Below, one piece after another: positions 9,724 through 19,333 of a stretch of DNA of 64,000 nucleotides. Below the pieces are notes generated by a model. The model ran no database searches. It was not told where the DNA came from and was given only the letters and a program-made list of their open reading frames with translations. The position numbers and the translations under genes are program-made. Origin of the DNA: Bedellia somnulentella (taxonomy: Eukaryota; Arthropoda; Insecta; Lepidoptera; Bedelliidae); assembly GCA_963576735.1 (NCBI GenBank), contig OY755197.1, positions 5,034,501 through 5,098,500 on the forward strand. Reading direction: 5' to 3'. Every line of letters starts with the position of its first letter. Positions within the stretch are counted from its first letter, which is position 1.

Positions 9724-10166
9724 ATTGCCGGCTTAAGAGATGACTAACGTTTTAGCTGTGTAGTGTCGGCTTAGAATAGCACTACCCAATTTCTTCCGGT
9801 GGGTGTATGTAAGAGGCGACTAAGGTACGTAAGGGGCTTTAAAGGGATTATTGGGCGATGCGGTTGGGGACCCATCACCAACAACCTTTATTTTACCATC
9901 TTTTCCCCACTCAATTTTCCAAAGGTGGCTGAGGAATGTCTCATTCCTTAGATCTGGCTACCCCATCTAGGGATTTATAGCCGTGAGCATATGTATGTAT
10001 GTATGTAACGTAATGGGACTTTTTTAAGTGGTTTTTGGGAGATGCGTTTAGAGACCCATCACCAACGATACTTTATTTCTACCAACTTGTAGGGATCAAC
10101 TTTGAAATGTGGCGAAGGAGTTGTTAAAGCTCTGGCTACCCCTTTTTGGGATTTATGGCCGTGAAC
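9724..10166 (+). mobile_element. T-SINE (older) split by a younger T-SINE
   Basis: The outer copy reads ttgccggcttaagagatgac before 9750 and resumes at taacgtaatggg (10006), ending in ggccgtgaac. Its taccaacttgtaggg belongs to the third subfamily. taacgt at 9745-9750 and 10006-10011 is the duplicated target. Confidence 0.78.
9755..10005 (+). mobile_element. T-SINE inserted in a T-SINE
   Basis: Full-length acgtaagaggc-type copy from gctgtgtagtgtcggc to the TATG tail, bounded by taacgt duplications. Confidence 0.88.
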
Positions 10167-10168
10167 AT

Positions 10169-10438
10169 TGAATTGTTCTGCTCAAAAATGTATTGTGTAG
10201 CTAAACTGCTGTGTAGAGTCGGATTAGAATAGCAATCATCCATTTTTTCGCGGGTTTTGTAAGCAATGACTAAAGTTATTCGTGCTTTTTGAGTGATTGC
10301 TCGGCGATTCCGTTAGAGAAGTCTAATTTAATAAAAGGCAATCATCACAAAAAGTCGAAACTCTACAAAACTAAGTGGTTTAGAGCAACATTACTTATTT
10401 CTAACTTCCAAAAGGCCATTAATAACAAAACTTATTAC
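10169..10438 (+). repeat. Duplicated segment, copy carrying the BEL element (left part)
   Basis: Matches 8946-9225 with scattered changes and a small deletion near 10278. It includes a T-SINE head at 10208-10275 and ends in attac, the BEL target. Confidence 0.88.
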
Positions 10439-10645
10439 TGTTAAGGCTCCATATATGAAGCTTCTGTTGCTTCATGTTGCCAATAGATGGCGCTGCTTGA
10501 CGTTTCTACATCGCGGTATCGAAATGTTTTTATTATTGTATATATACTGTGACAATTTAATATTAATTACACCTTGTTTTTCTATAAACTGCGTTTTATT
10601 TGTTTACAACATCTATTCGTGGTTGGATTTTTTGAGGCTTTTCCA
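10439..10645 (+). repeat. 5' LTR of the BEL/Pao element
   Basis: Starts tgttaaggctcc and ends ggcttttcca. A TATA-like tgtatatatact lies about 97 bp in and could serve transcription. It differs from the 3' LTR at four sites, all in the last third. Confidence 0.93.
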
Positions 10646-10663
10646 TGGTCCTTCGTTAGCCGG
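10646..10663 (+). promoter_or_regulatory. Primer-binding site
   Basis: tggtccttcgttagccgg starts exactly after the LTR with the TGG that pairs with a tRNA CCA end. The priming tRNA was not identified. Confidence 0.8.
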
Positions 10664-11434
10664 TGTGCTCGCGAATATTGACTTAATTGAGTTTAAGCTC
10701 AGCCTTCTGAACCCTAATTGTCCGGATCAAACTGGTTCGACCTTTTAGCGCGAATCTAAGGGGATTCTAGCGCTGTTGAAGCCAGCATTTTTTTGAGGGG
10801 GAAGGGAAGAGAGGGGAGCAGGAGTACCAAACCCAACGTACCTTTCAACGAGGGGAGCACCCCCTGGACATATCTGAAGAGAAGTAGCCGACGCAAGTGG
10901 GGGGAAGGAGAGCAGTCGACTGAGTGAGCAGCCAATAGACAAGTTTATCTATCAGTGACAAGAGAAGAGGTGACAGGTGACAGCTGCTACTGACGTCATA
11001 TAGAAGTATCGTGTGTGTGCGTAAGATATATCTGTGGACTAAACTGTGAGTAGAAGATCTTTATCATTAATAGACTCAAGTAAATTGCATAGTTCAATCA
11101 AGAAGCTACTTTAAAGTTAGACTTGTATTTAGTAAAGTTAATTATTTAGTTTAGTAGTTAGACAATACTGCATGGACTTGTAATAGTTTTAAGAAATATT
11201 GAGTTCTGACGGGGAACCTATGCCCGATTTTGTATTGATTTGTAACTCTGCAAAAGACTTAGAAAAATTTGATCTGATTTATTTGTAACTGCAAAGACTT
11301 TGAAAAATTGGATCTGATTTATTTGTAGCTTAAGGACTTAGAATAATTAATGAAATAGTATTTAGTTAGAAATTATATTTAATCTGTTCTTTTACGTAGC
11401 ATCTCTTAAGTATTTGAATTTCGTATCTGTAAAC
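10664..11434 (+). other. BEL leader (5' UTR)
   Basis: Non-coding stretch from the primer site to the gag start, with a purine-rich part (gagggggaagggaagag) at ~10795. A near-direct repeat, ttatttgtaactgcaaagac-like, occurs near 11240, 11280 and 11320. The small ORF at 10455-10748 crosses the LTR boundary and is not a gene. Confidence 0.75.
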
Positions 11435-14400
11435 ATGGTTGATAATTATTTAAAACTTCAAGATGATTTATTCATTAAAATTCAAAAGAGTTTATCCAAC
11501 TTTAAAAAATCGCCCAAGGATCGTATTACAATTAGTTTTATGGAATCAAGGCTAGAGTCGTTGGAGAAACTATGGACTTCTTTTTCATCAAACCATCAAA
11601 AACTGGTTTTCGAGTTAAATAGAGATGTTTTAACGCAAACTGATTATAGCAAAAATGAAATTTACGAAAATTGTGAAGAGACTTTTATATACTATAAGGC
11701 CTTAATAAAAGAAAAAATATGGTCTTTAAAACCGTTACCTAATGTATCATGTCAATCAGAGTCCAAATCAATAAATAATTTAAAGTTACCCAAAATTGAA
11801 ATACCCAGATTTTCTGGTAAATATGCAGAGTGGCCAAGTTTTCGAGATTTATTTATTTCATTGGTTCATAAAGAAACTTCCATTGATGATGTTCAAAAAC
11901 TCCATTACCTCAAAGGCTGTGTTACTGGCGAAGCAGAGCAATTATTGAGGCACATTCAATGTACAGCCGACAATTACCAAATTTGTTGGGATCAACTAGA
12001 AAATCGTTATAACAACAAAAAATTCCAAGCAAATTGTATTTTAAAAAGGCTAATAGGGCAAAAGATTCTTGTTTCTGAATCATCAAATGCAATTAGGTCA
12101 TTATTAGATACAACTAATGAATGCTTAAACGCCTTAAAAAATTTGGGTATTGATATTAAGTCCTGGGATGTCATTGTGATATATTTAATTACTCAAAAAC
12201 TTGATTCGGAATCACGCAAATTATGGGAACAAAGGGTAAGCGAATCTAAAGAAGAATTGCCTAGTTTAAGAACCTTTGAAGATTTTTTGGAACAGCGTTT
12301 TAGATCTTTGGAGTTTTTGGATTTGAAGATTCAGAAACAAGAAAGGCCTACCTGTTCACACGTTGCTACTACCGTAATTACATGTTTATTTTGTTCTGCA
12401 AACCACAAGTTAGCAAATTGTAAGAAGTTTTGTAAGGAAACGATTGAGTCCCGGCGTAAGTTTGTCCAAACTAATAGTCTTTGTTATAACTGTTTAACAC
12501 CAAATCATTCAGTATACCAATGCAATTATACTTCTAGATGCCACATTTGTAAAAAGAAGCACCACACTTTACTCCACTTGAAAAATCCTAATTTTAAATC
12601 AGCCGTTCAAGCTGATCAACCTGCTGAAGGAAATGTTGTCGCGACTGTAGTTGACACAACATTAACTGAGCAGGCTCAAGGTGTCAAGCCAAATTCCCAA
12701 ATAGTTTCTTGTTTGTCAAACACATGCGGCCAAGTTTTGTTGGCTACAGCATTAGTGAATGTTAAGTCGATGAGAAACAATACTCAAGTCATGTTGAGAT
12801 CCTTGTTAGACCAAGGATCTCAAGCCTCTTTTATCACAGAGGCTGCTGTTCAAACGTTAGGCCTTCAAAAGGTGAAGGAGGCTAGTTTGTTGTCAGGTCT
12901 AGGCGGCGATCAGAACTCGAATTTAATTTCGAAGTTTTCTGTAGGTTTAGAGATTCAATCCCGTTTAGACCCCACCTTTATCTTAACGGTAAAGGCTCAT
13001 GTGTTAGATAAGCTAACAACATTTTTGCCAAACAAAAGAGTTTTGGCAAATATTACTCCGGCAGTTTCATCCTTGGCTTTAGCAGATCCTAAGTTTCACT
13101 TACCCAGTAAAATCGATTTGCTATTAGGGGCCGACGTTTATAGCCAGATCTTGTTGGAAGGTTTATACAGAGGACTACCAGGCTCTTTGATCGCGCAACA
13201 TACCAAACTTGGTTGGATCCTCTCTGGCAAGGTAAGCGATACGGCTGTAGATATCAACCAAGGTGAAAGTTGTCAGAAAATAGTCATGCATGTAACTCAT
13301 TCTGATAAAGATGAAATACTATTAAAAAGGTTTTGGGAACTTGAATCGGATTTGTTTTCTGAAAATAAAAAGCACCTAACTTCAGAGGAAGAAAAATGTG
13401 AAGAATTGTTTGTTCAAACAACATGCAGAGACCAATCCGGTCGTTTTATAGTCAAGCTCCCGTTCAAGTCAGATAAGCTATTTAACAGGGAATCAAATTC
13501 TAAGGATATCGCTAGAAAACGTTTTTTGAATTTAGAGAAACGTTTTAATTGTAATCCCGAATTTAAAAAGGCTTATTCAATGGTTATAAGTGAATATCTT
13601 AATTGTGGTTATATGGAAAAGGTTTGTCCAAGTGAAATGGATAAATCAAATGCTGTTTATTTGCCGCATCATGCGGTCATACGTCTTGATAAAAGTACTT
13701 CCAAGATTAGGGTTGTTTTTGATGCTTCTTGCAAGGATTCTACTGGCACATCATTAAACAGCGAGTTGATGGTGGGTCCAACATTGCAGCCGGAATTACG
13801 ACATTTAGTTATGAGGTGGCGTTGCTACCCAATATCAATTGTTGCTGACATTGTTAAAATGTACCTTCAAGTCAAGGTCGCAAAGGAAGACGTAGATTTT
13901 CAACGCATATTATGGCGGGATGATCCAAATGCTGCGTTGCAGCATTTTCGACTTTTAAGAGTCACATTTGGGACGTCTTCTGCTCCGTTTTTGGCTGTAC
14001 GTGCTTTGCAAGAATTAGCTCATCAAGAAAAGGAAGAGTTTCCTTTAGCTGCTTCTAAAGTCCTTAATGACTTTTATATGGATGACTTAATGACTGGTTG
14101 TTATTCAGTTGCTGAAGGCGTTAAAGTTTATGATGAGATTACTAGACTTCTTGCCCGTGGAGGATTTCCTCTTCAAAAGGTTTCTAGCAATAGCAAAGAA
14201 CTGCTACAAAATATAAAGGTAGGCAATGAAACTTCTCCGCAAACTATGGAGATAAGGAATGACGAAGTTATGAAGATCCTAGGTCTCACGTGGAATAGGG
14301 AAGCGGATCAGTTTAAATTCACTGTGAAGCTTGTTCCTCTTCAATCACCTATAACAAAAAGGAAAGTTATTTCAGAAATCTCTCGTTTATTTGACCCCTT

Positions 14401-16645
14401 AGGCTGGATAGCGCCAGTTGTCACTAAGGCGAAGATATTTATTCAACAATTGTGGCTATCTGGTGTTGAATGGGATGACGAAATCCCTGATAGCTTACTT
14501 TTTCGTTGGCTAGAATTTAGAAATGATTTACCGTCTCTGACATCAATTAGTGTCCCTCGTTGGATTGGTTCTAATTCTGATGACAAGTCTACGGAACTTC
14601 ATGGGTTCTCCGATGCCTCTAATGTAGCTTACGCAGCTGTCGTGTACATACGCGTTATCGATGCCAATGATAAGATCCATGTGAGTTTAGTAACTTCTAA
14701 AACTCGAGTAGCACCCATTAAGCAGGTATCAATTCCACGACTGGAACTATGTGGTGCAGTATTACTTGCCAAGTTGTTAAACGAAGTTGCTAGAACACTT
14801 AATATTCCTAAACATCACATTCACGCTTGGACTGATTCGACGATTGTTCTATCCTGGTTGAGGAGTCACCCCAGTAGATGGACAACGTTTGTAGCAAATA
14901 GGACATCTGAAATTCTTACCAGAATGGACGGCAATCAGTGGTCACATGTCGCTTCGAAAGAAAATCCTGCGGACTGTTCCTCGAGAGGTATGTTGGCAAG
15001 TGAGTTTGTTAAATATCGACTTTGGGCACAAGGACCTGAGTGGTTGAGTGAAAACAAAATAAACTATAGAAAAAAAGAAAAAATAGATACTCACCTGGAA
15101 GAAAGAAAACAAAAGATAATCTGTCAGGCAACTACTACTAGTGAAGTGGAAGAAAATGATGTAATTAAAAGATTTTCATGTCTTAATAAACTTACCAGAG
15201 TTCTGTCGTATTGTCGTCGAGTCATAGATTGGAGAAAACCTGAAAAAGATAAGCTTAAAACTAACATGAGATTAACTGCAAGCGAGTTGCATGAAACTCT
15301 CCTGATATGCATCCGTATGTGCCAAGAGATTAATTTTAATGAAGATATTCAAGATCTTCATAAAAGGGGGCAAGTTACTAAAAACAGTAAACTTGTATCG
15401 TTGAACCCCTACCTAGACCAATTTAACGTTTTACGTGTTGGCGGAAGAATACAAAATGCTTCCATCTCTGAGGAGATGAAACATCCGATTATTATTCCGC
15501 ATAAGTCACACCTTACCACTCTTTTAATAAGAGATGCTCATGAAAGGACACTGCACGGTGGTCCTCAACTTGTCCTCAATTTTTTGAGAAGCAAGTATTG
15601 GGTGGTAGGTGCAAAAAGCGCGGTGAGACAGTTGGTAAGGAAATGTGTGATCTGTGTTCGTCATTCGATCACAAATAATCAACAGATGATGGGTCAATTG
15701 CCCATATGTCGTGTAACACCACAACGACCTTTCCTTAGAACAGGAGTAGACTATGCAGGTCCAATTAGTATTAGGACCAACAAGGGTCGAGGATATCGTG
15801 CCACAAAGGGATACATATGCCTTTTCGTGTGCATGGCTACACGTGCAATTCATTTAGAGGCAGTTTGCGATTTGACTTCTGAAACGTTTTTAGCGGCGTT
15901 CAAACGCTTTGTAGCCCGTAGAGGTCATGTCTCCGAATTGTGGAGCGATAATGGGACTACATTTGTAGGAAGTGCACGTGAGCTTAAAATATTAGTCGAT
16001 TTAGAAAGATCGGATGTGGCTGCTGAAATCGCTGACTGGTTAACTACAAATGGAACAACGTGGCATTTCATCCCTCCCCGTGCTCCAAACTTTGGAGGAC
16101 TGTGGGAATCCGGAGTGAAATCGACAAAGCATCACTTGAAACGAGTGATTGGCGATAGTACTCTGACCTTTGAAGAAATGACAACAGTACTAGCGCAAAT
16201 TGAAGCATGTCTAAATTCTAGGCCAATTTCTCAATTATCCAATAATCCGGAGGATCCTAGTCCATTAACGCCAGGCCATTTCTTGGTTGGAGAACCATTG
16301 ATGTTAGTCCCTGAAGCTAATTACGAGCATTCATCAATTAGTAGTCTAAAACGGTGGCAACTAACTCAAAAAATGGCACAAGACTTTTGGCGCAGGTGGA
16401 ATCAAGAATATCTGACACACTTGCAACACCGGTACAAGTGGCGAGAACAAATCCCCGAACCTGATATTGGTAGTGTTGTGTTGGTTAAGGAGGACGGCTT
16501 AGCACCAACAAAGTGGCTTTTCGGAGTTGTGGTTGCTAAACATCCAGGTTTGGACGGGCTTACCCGTGTGGTCACTCTTAAATACAAGGGCAACTTGTTA
16601 AAAAGACCGATATCAAAACTAATTGTGTTGCCTATAGATGGCTGA
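11435..16645 (+). CDS. BEL/Pao Gag-Pol polyprotein (1736 aa)
   Basis: Single frame encoding structural protein and replication enzymes. The open frame extends upstream from 11414, but the first ATG is at 11435 (aaacATGg), so I start there. Approximate residues from that ATG: Gag core (DUF1759-like, LPKIEIPRFSG) 115-295; three zinc knuckles at 317-381 (CLFCSANHKLANC, CYNCLTPNHSVYQC, CHICKKKHHTLLH); aspartic protease LLDQGS ~458, where DQGS replaces the usual DSGS/DTGS; reverse transcriptase with YMDDL ~880; RNase H (GFSDAS ~1057, WTDST ~1134); integrase with an HHCC zinc region from ~1370, then D in DYAGP, D in WSDNGT and E in GGLWES, the last two 53 residues apart; C-terminal DUF5641-like domain ~1615-1735. 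No stop or frameshift separates gag from pol, as is usual for BEL/Pao. Confidence 0.96.
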   Translation: MVDNYLKLQDDLFIKIQKSLSNFKKSPKDRITISFMESRLESLEKLWTSFSSNHQKLVFELNRDVLTQTDYSKNEIYENCEETFIYYKALIKEKIWSLKPLPNVSCQSESKSINNLKLPKIEIPRFSGKYAEWPSFRDLFISLVHKETSIDDVQKLHYLKGCVTGEAEQLLRHIQCTADNYQICWDQLENRYNNKKFQANCILKRLIGQKILVSESSNAIRSLLDTTNECLNALKNLGIDIKSWDVIVIYLITQKLDSESRKLWEQRVSESKEELPSLRTFEDFLEQRFRSLEFLDLKIQKQERPTCSHVATTVITCLFCSANHKLANCKKFCKETIESRRKFVQTNSLCYNCLTPNHSVYQCNYTSRCHICKKKHHTLLHLKNPNFKSAVQADQPAEGNVVATVVDTTLTEQAQGVKPNSQIVSCLSNTCGQVLLATALVNVKSMRNNTQVMLRSLLDQGSQASFITEAAVQTLGLQKVKEASLLSGLGGDQNSNLISKFSVGLEIQSRLDPTFILTVKAHVLDKLTTFLPNKRVLANITPAVSSLALADPKFHLPSKIDLLLGADVYSQILLEGLYRGLPGSLIAQHTKLGWILSGKVSDTAVDINQGESCQKIVMHVTHSDKDEILLKRFWELESDLFSENKKHLTSEEEKCEELFVQTTCRDQSGRFIVKLPFKSDKLFNRESNSKDIARKRFLNLEKRFNCNPEFKKAYSMVISEYLNCGYMEKVCPSEMDKSNAVYLPHHAVIRLDKSTSKIRVVFDASCKDSTGTSLNSELMVGPTLQPELRHLVMRWRCYPISIVADIVKMYLQVKVAKEDVDFQRILWRDDPNAALQHFRLLRVTFGTSSAPFLAVRALQELAHQEKEEFPLAASKVLNDFYMDDLMTGCYSVAEGVKVYDEITRLLARGGFPLQKVSSNSKELLQNIKVGNETSPQTMEIRNDEVMKILGLTWNREADQFKFTVKLVPLQSPITKRKVISEISRLFDPLGWIAPVVTKAKIFIQQLWLSGVEWDDEIPDSLLFRWLEFRNDLPSLTSISVPRWIGSNSDDKSTELHGFSDASNVAYAAVVYIRVIDANDKIHVSLVTSKTRVAPIKQVSIPRLELCGAVLLAKLLNEVARTLNIPKHHIHAWTDSTIVLSWLRSHPSRWTTFVANRTSEILTRMDGNQWSHVASKENPADCSSRGMLASEFVKYRLWAQGPEWLSENKINYRKKEKIDTHLEERKQKIICQATTTSEVEENDVIKRFSCLNKLTRVLSYCRRVIDWRKPEKDKLKTNMRLTASELHETLLICIRMCQEINFNEDIQDLHKRGQVTKNSKLVSLNPYLDQFNVLRVGGRIQNASISEEMKHPIIIPHKSHLTTLLIRDAHERTLHGGPQLVLNFLRSKYWVVGAKSAVRQLVRKCVICVRHSITNNQQMMGQLPICRVTPQRPFLRTGVDYAGPISIRTNKGRGYRATKGYICLFVCMATRAIHLEAVCDLTSETFLAAFKRFVARRGHVSELWSDNGTTFVGSARELKILVDLERSDVAAEIADWLTTNGTTWHFIPPRAPNFGGLWESGVKSTKHHLKRVIGDSTLTFEEMTTVLAQIEACLNSRPISQLSNNPEDPSPLTPGHFLVGEPLMLVPEANYEHSSISSLKRWQLTQKMAQDFWRRWNQEYLTHLQHRYKWREQIPEPDIGSVVLVKEDGLAPTKWLFGVVVAKHPGLDGLTRVVTLKYKGNLLKRPISKLIVLPIDG

Positions 16646-16906
16646 GAATTACGTACGTTTCTATATTTTTAATGTATTTGGTCATGTATGTTTTACTATC
16701 AAGAAAAAATATATTTTGTTACCTATCGCTAAGGTTTTTTTGTTTTATATACACTTCTGTCACAAACTAAAATGTATTTTTTATGTTGCTAAATTTAACG
16801 CTTCGATGATTAGTATTTTTTAATGTTAAAGAGTTAAAGGTTTAAAGATGTTTTCATTTATTTTCTTATTTGTTTTTGTTCTGGACTAAGTCCATGGCGG
16901 CCGGCA
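16646..16906 (+). other. BEL 3' region with plus-strand priming site
   Basis: AT-rich, no env frame. It ends with catggcggccggca directly before the 3' LTR, the place where the plus-strand primer forms. Confidence 0.75.
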
Positions 16907-17113
16907 TGTTAAGGCTCCATATATGAAGCTTCTGTTGCTTCATGTTGCCAATAGATGGCGCTGCTTGACGTTTCTACATCGCGGTATCGAAATGTTTTTA
17001 TTATTGTATATATACTGTGACAATTTAATATTAATTACACCTTGTTTTTCTATAAACCGCGTTTTATTTGTTTACATCATCTATTCGTGGTTGGATTTTT
17101 AGAGGCTTTTACA
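16907..17113 (+). repeat. 3' LTR of the BEL/Pao element
   Basis: Starts tgttaaggctcc and ends ggcttttaca; attac follows. Confidence 0.93.
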
Positions 17114-17118
17114 ATTAC

Positions 17119-17193
17119 CCTAACAGCAGTTGTTAGCAAATGTTTGTATAACGAATAGGAGTCATCTCATATGGACATAGTTTTCTCATTTCG
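17119..17193 (+). repeat. Duplicated segment, right part after the BEL element
   Basis: cctaacagcagttgttagc through ttttctcatttcg matches 9226-9300 and completes the filled-site copy. Confidence 0.9.
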
Positions 17194-17224
17194 TCCCTCA
17201 AAGAAAGGTCTCGTATGAATGAAT

Positions 17225-17360
17225 GATGGTTAAGTTATTAGGGGGCGATATGGCTAAGGACCCATCACCAACCATTTCTCCACTCAACTCCCAAAAGTGG
17301 CCGAGAATTTTCTTATTACAAACCTCTGACTACCTCTGTTTAGAGATTTTATACTTGAAA
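17225..17360 (+). mobile_element. T-SINE, degraded
   Basis: gggcgatatggctaagg, acccatcaccaacc and agtggccgaga in family order; head and tail lost. Confidence 0.6.
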
Positions 17361-17418
17361 GGCCACATACAATGACAAATAAATAAGACAACTTTAATAC
17401 GATAAAAGTGTTTTTTTA

Positions 17419-17665
17419 GCTGTGTAGTGTCGGCTTAGAATAGCACTACCCCATTTCTTCCGGTGGGTGTACGTAAGAGGCGACTAACGGTATTGGGGCT
17501 TTTAAGGGATTTTTGGGCGATGAGGTTGGAGACCCATCACCAAGAACCTTTGTTACACCATCTTTTCCCCACTAAACTTTCCAAAAGTGGCTTAGGAAAT
17601 TTGAATTCCTTAGCTCTGGCTACCCCTTCAAGGGATTTATAGCCGTGAGTATATGTATGTATGTG
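17419..17665 (+). mobile_element. T-SINE, full length
   Basis: Near-consensus. gtgttttttt at 17408-17417 and 17663-17672 gives a 10 bp target duplication. Confidence 0.9.
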
Positions 17666-17671
17666 TTTTTT

Positions 17672-17785
17672 TTGTAAAATAATAGGTCATAACTTTTACA
17701 AGGAACGTACTATGTGATATCAGCTTCCCGTAGCGCGACTTTTTACAGTATGAATCCTACAAAGTAACAAATGGATATAAAGCTT
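17672..17785 (-). repeat. Unnamed dispersed repeat, copy 2
   Basis: Reverse complement of 405-525 (cataacttttacaagg, gatatcag, tagcgcgac, acaaagtaac). The following 17786-17970 is AT-rich with a palindromic pair around gaattgttgagagg and cctctcaacaattc (17909-17943). Confidence 0.55.
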
Positions 17786-17974
17786 TTCAAGTGAAATACA
17801 ACGACGTTTACTTATAGTTTTAAATTTAAATTAATAATTAATTAGTTGTGCAATTAATTACCAGCGTATTTATCTGACATACTGTATTAGGGTATTTACT
17901 TTAAAAAGAATTGTTGAGAGGATAACTAGTCCTCTCAACAATTCCCTTATACCAACTCTTTGGACTGATTGACT

Positions 17975-18440
17975 GACTGCCTCCGCGGTCTCGCGGTTAA
18001 GTACTTGGTTTCAAGTACGGAGGTCTCGGGTTCAATCCTCGGGGGGTGATAAGCTTACAAATTTGATATATAAGATTTAACCCAGTCTGGAAGGATATTG
18101 CAGGCTTGAATCACCTGATTATCCGAAATTATGATGATTCCGTGCTTCGGAGGGCACGTCCTGATTATCCAAAAATTAAGATGATTCCGTGCTTCGGAGG
18201 GCACGTTAAGCCGTCGGTCCCGGCTACTATTACGGTGGTAGTCGTTAGTCTGCCAACCCGCAAATGGCCAGCGTAGTGGACTAAGGCCAAATCGCCCTAT
18301 AAAGGGTAGAGGCTCAAGCCCCTTGGTGGGGGCATATATGGGCTGTAAGAAACTCTCTGATAACCTCCAAAAATCAAAGTAGCTTCCTACGACACCCAGG
18401 GGTAAAAATGAACAAGTGCTATTCTTAACCGGCACTAGCA
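17975..18440 (+). mobile_element. tR4 SINE-like element with tRNA-like head
   Basis: The head carries ggtctcgcggttaag and a B-box-like gggttcaatcc (18028-18038). The acceptor arm does not pair, so it is not a functional tRNA gene. The body has a ~48 bp tandem pair (18111-18159 and 18160-18205; each ends gtgcttcggagggcacgt), then ttaagccgtcggtcccgg and a conserved-looking tail. I recall the latter words from other lepidopteran repeats. Confidence 0.6.
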
Positions 18441-18867
18441 CCTATAAAATGAATAAATCAAACGTTGATTGGTATTCAAACTATAAAAGAGGTTGCATAA
18501 TTTGCTAGAAAACAGTTTAAATACTAAAATACCACGATTTATTTATGAACAGTAATATTCAGTGAATTCTATCCTGTAAATAGCGTGGGACGAACACTCG
18601 CTCAAAATACCATGTTGAACAAAGACACTTGTCCGCCCACGCCTGAAATCCACAAAATTCCTCTTTCACACAAAATTAAAAGCATTGTAATGTTGAAAAC
18701 CACTTCACAGGTTTCCAGATATAACTTGCCTACATCTCAATCAATACCTCAAGCAAAATTCTAAATATATTAATTACTAAAAGAAATTCTTGTTAGTTAG
18801 ACTATTTAAAACTCATGGAATGCTGAACCGATTTTGCTGAAAATTTGTAGAGTGGAAATTTATAACC
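18441..18867. other. AT-rich interval without recognised feature
   Basis: No ORF or repeat match was identified. Confidence 0.5.
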
Positions 18868-19050
18868 AGGAGAAGGAAGTCGGGACGGTTTTTTAGGTGG
18901 TTTTTGGGCGATGCAGTTGGAGACCCATCACCGACGATACTTTATTACTACCATCTTGTCTCCTATCAACTTCCAAATGTGGCTGAGGATTTTCTTGCTC
19001 TGAAGCTCTGGCTACCCCTTTTTGGGATAAATGACCGTGAGATTATGTAT
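18868..19050 (+). mobile_element. T-SINE, cgatactttattactacc subfamily, head missing
   Basis: ttgggcgatgcagttggag, accatcttgtctcc, tcaacttccaaatgtgg and accgtgag. Shares accatcttgtc with the copies at 28286 and 10006. Confidence 0.75.
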
Positions 19051-19193
19051 GTATTTTTGTTACTTTAGTTAGTTTACTAATTACTTTAGTTTCTAATGTT
19101 TGATTGGCTGCCTATTAATAATTTGACGAGAATATACGAAAAATAAACTCGTTTGAAAACCAGAAAGAAAACGTTCTCACATTCATTTATCTG

Positions 19194-19333
19194 AGTCCGA
19201 AGTGAGAAGAAAAAAATAATGTATGAGAAGAGCAATAAATGTGGGGAAGCAAAAAAGATTTGTCAGGATCGTGCAAAGTGGTGGTCGATACTTGCTTCTT
19301 TTCCCAATCGAAATAATGGGCGTGAGTATATGT
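19194..19333 (+). mobile_element. RTE-like LINE 3' end
   Basis: tccgaagtgag, aataatgtatgagaag, gtcaggatcgtgcaaagtgg and gggcgtgagtatatg match the LINE end at 1030-1200 with moderate divergence. Confidence 0.7.

Larger units (their letters stand above)
10439..17113 (+). mobile_element. Complete BEL/Pao LTR retrotransposon
   Basis: 6675 bp, bounded by 207 bp direct LTRs that start TG and end CA and flanked by attac (10434-10438 and 17114-17118). In order: LTR, primer-binding site abutting it, ~790 bp leader, one uninterrupted gag-pol frame, 261 bp 3' region and LTR. The two LTRs differ at four positions (about 98% identical), which implies recent insertion. All catalytic motifs appear intact and no env-like frame follows pol. 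It looks potentially autonomous, but the sequence cannot show whether it is expressed. Confidence 0.95.

Noticed and set aside
10455..10748. 97-codon plus-strand ORF
   Set aside because: It crosses the 5' LTR, primer-binding site and leader of the BEL element and has no motif.
11414..11434. Start of the BEL frame at 11414
   Set aside because: The codon there is TTG; the first ATG in frame with a good context is at 11435.
15124..16593. Minus-strand ORFs inside gag-pol
   Set aside because: Shadows of the polyprotein with no motif of their own.
16638..16823. 61-codon ORF after BEL pol as an env relic
   Set aside because: AT-rich, without membrane-protein or fusion-type features beyond hydrophobic bias; it lies in the 3' region before the polypurine site.
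17975..18050. Possible functional tRNA gene
   Set aside because: B-box and anticodon-like parts look right, but the acceptor arm does not pair and the sequence continues into a repeat body, so it is a SINE head.
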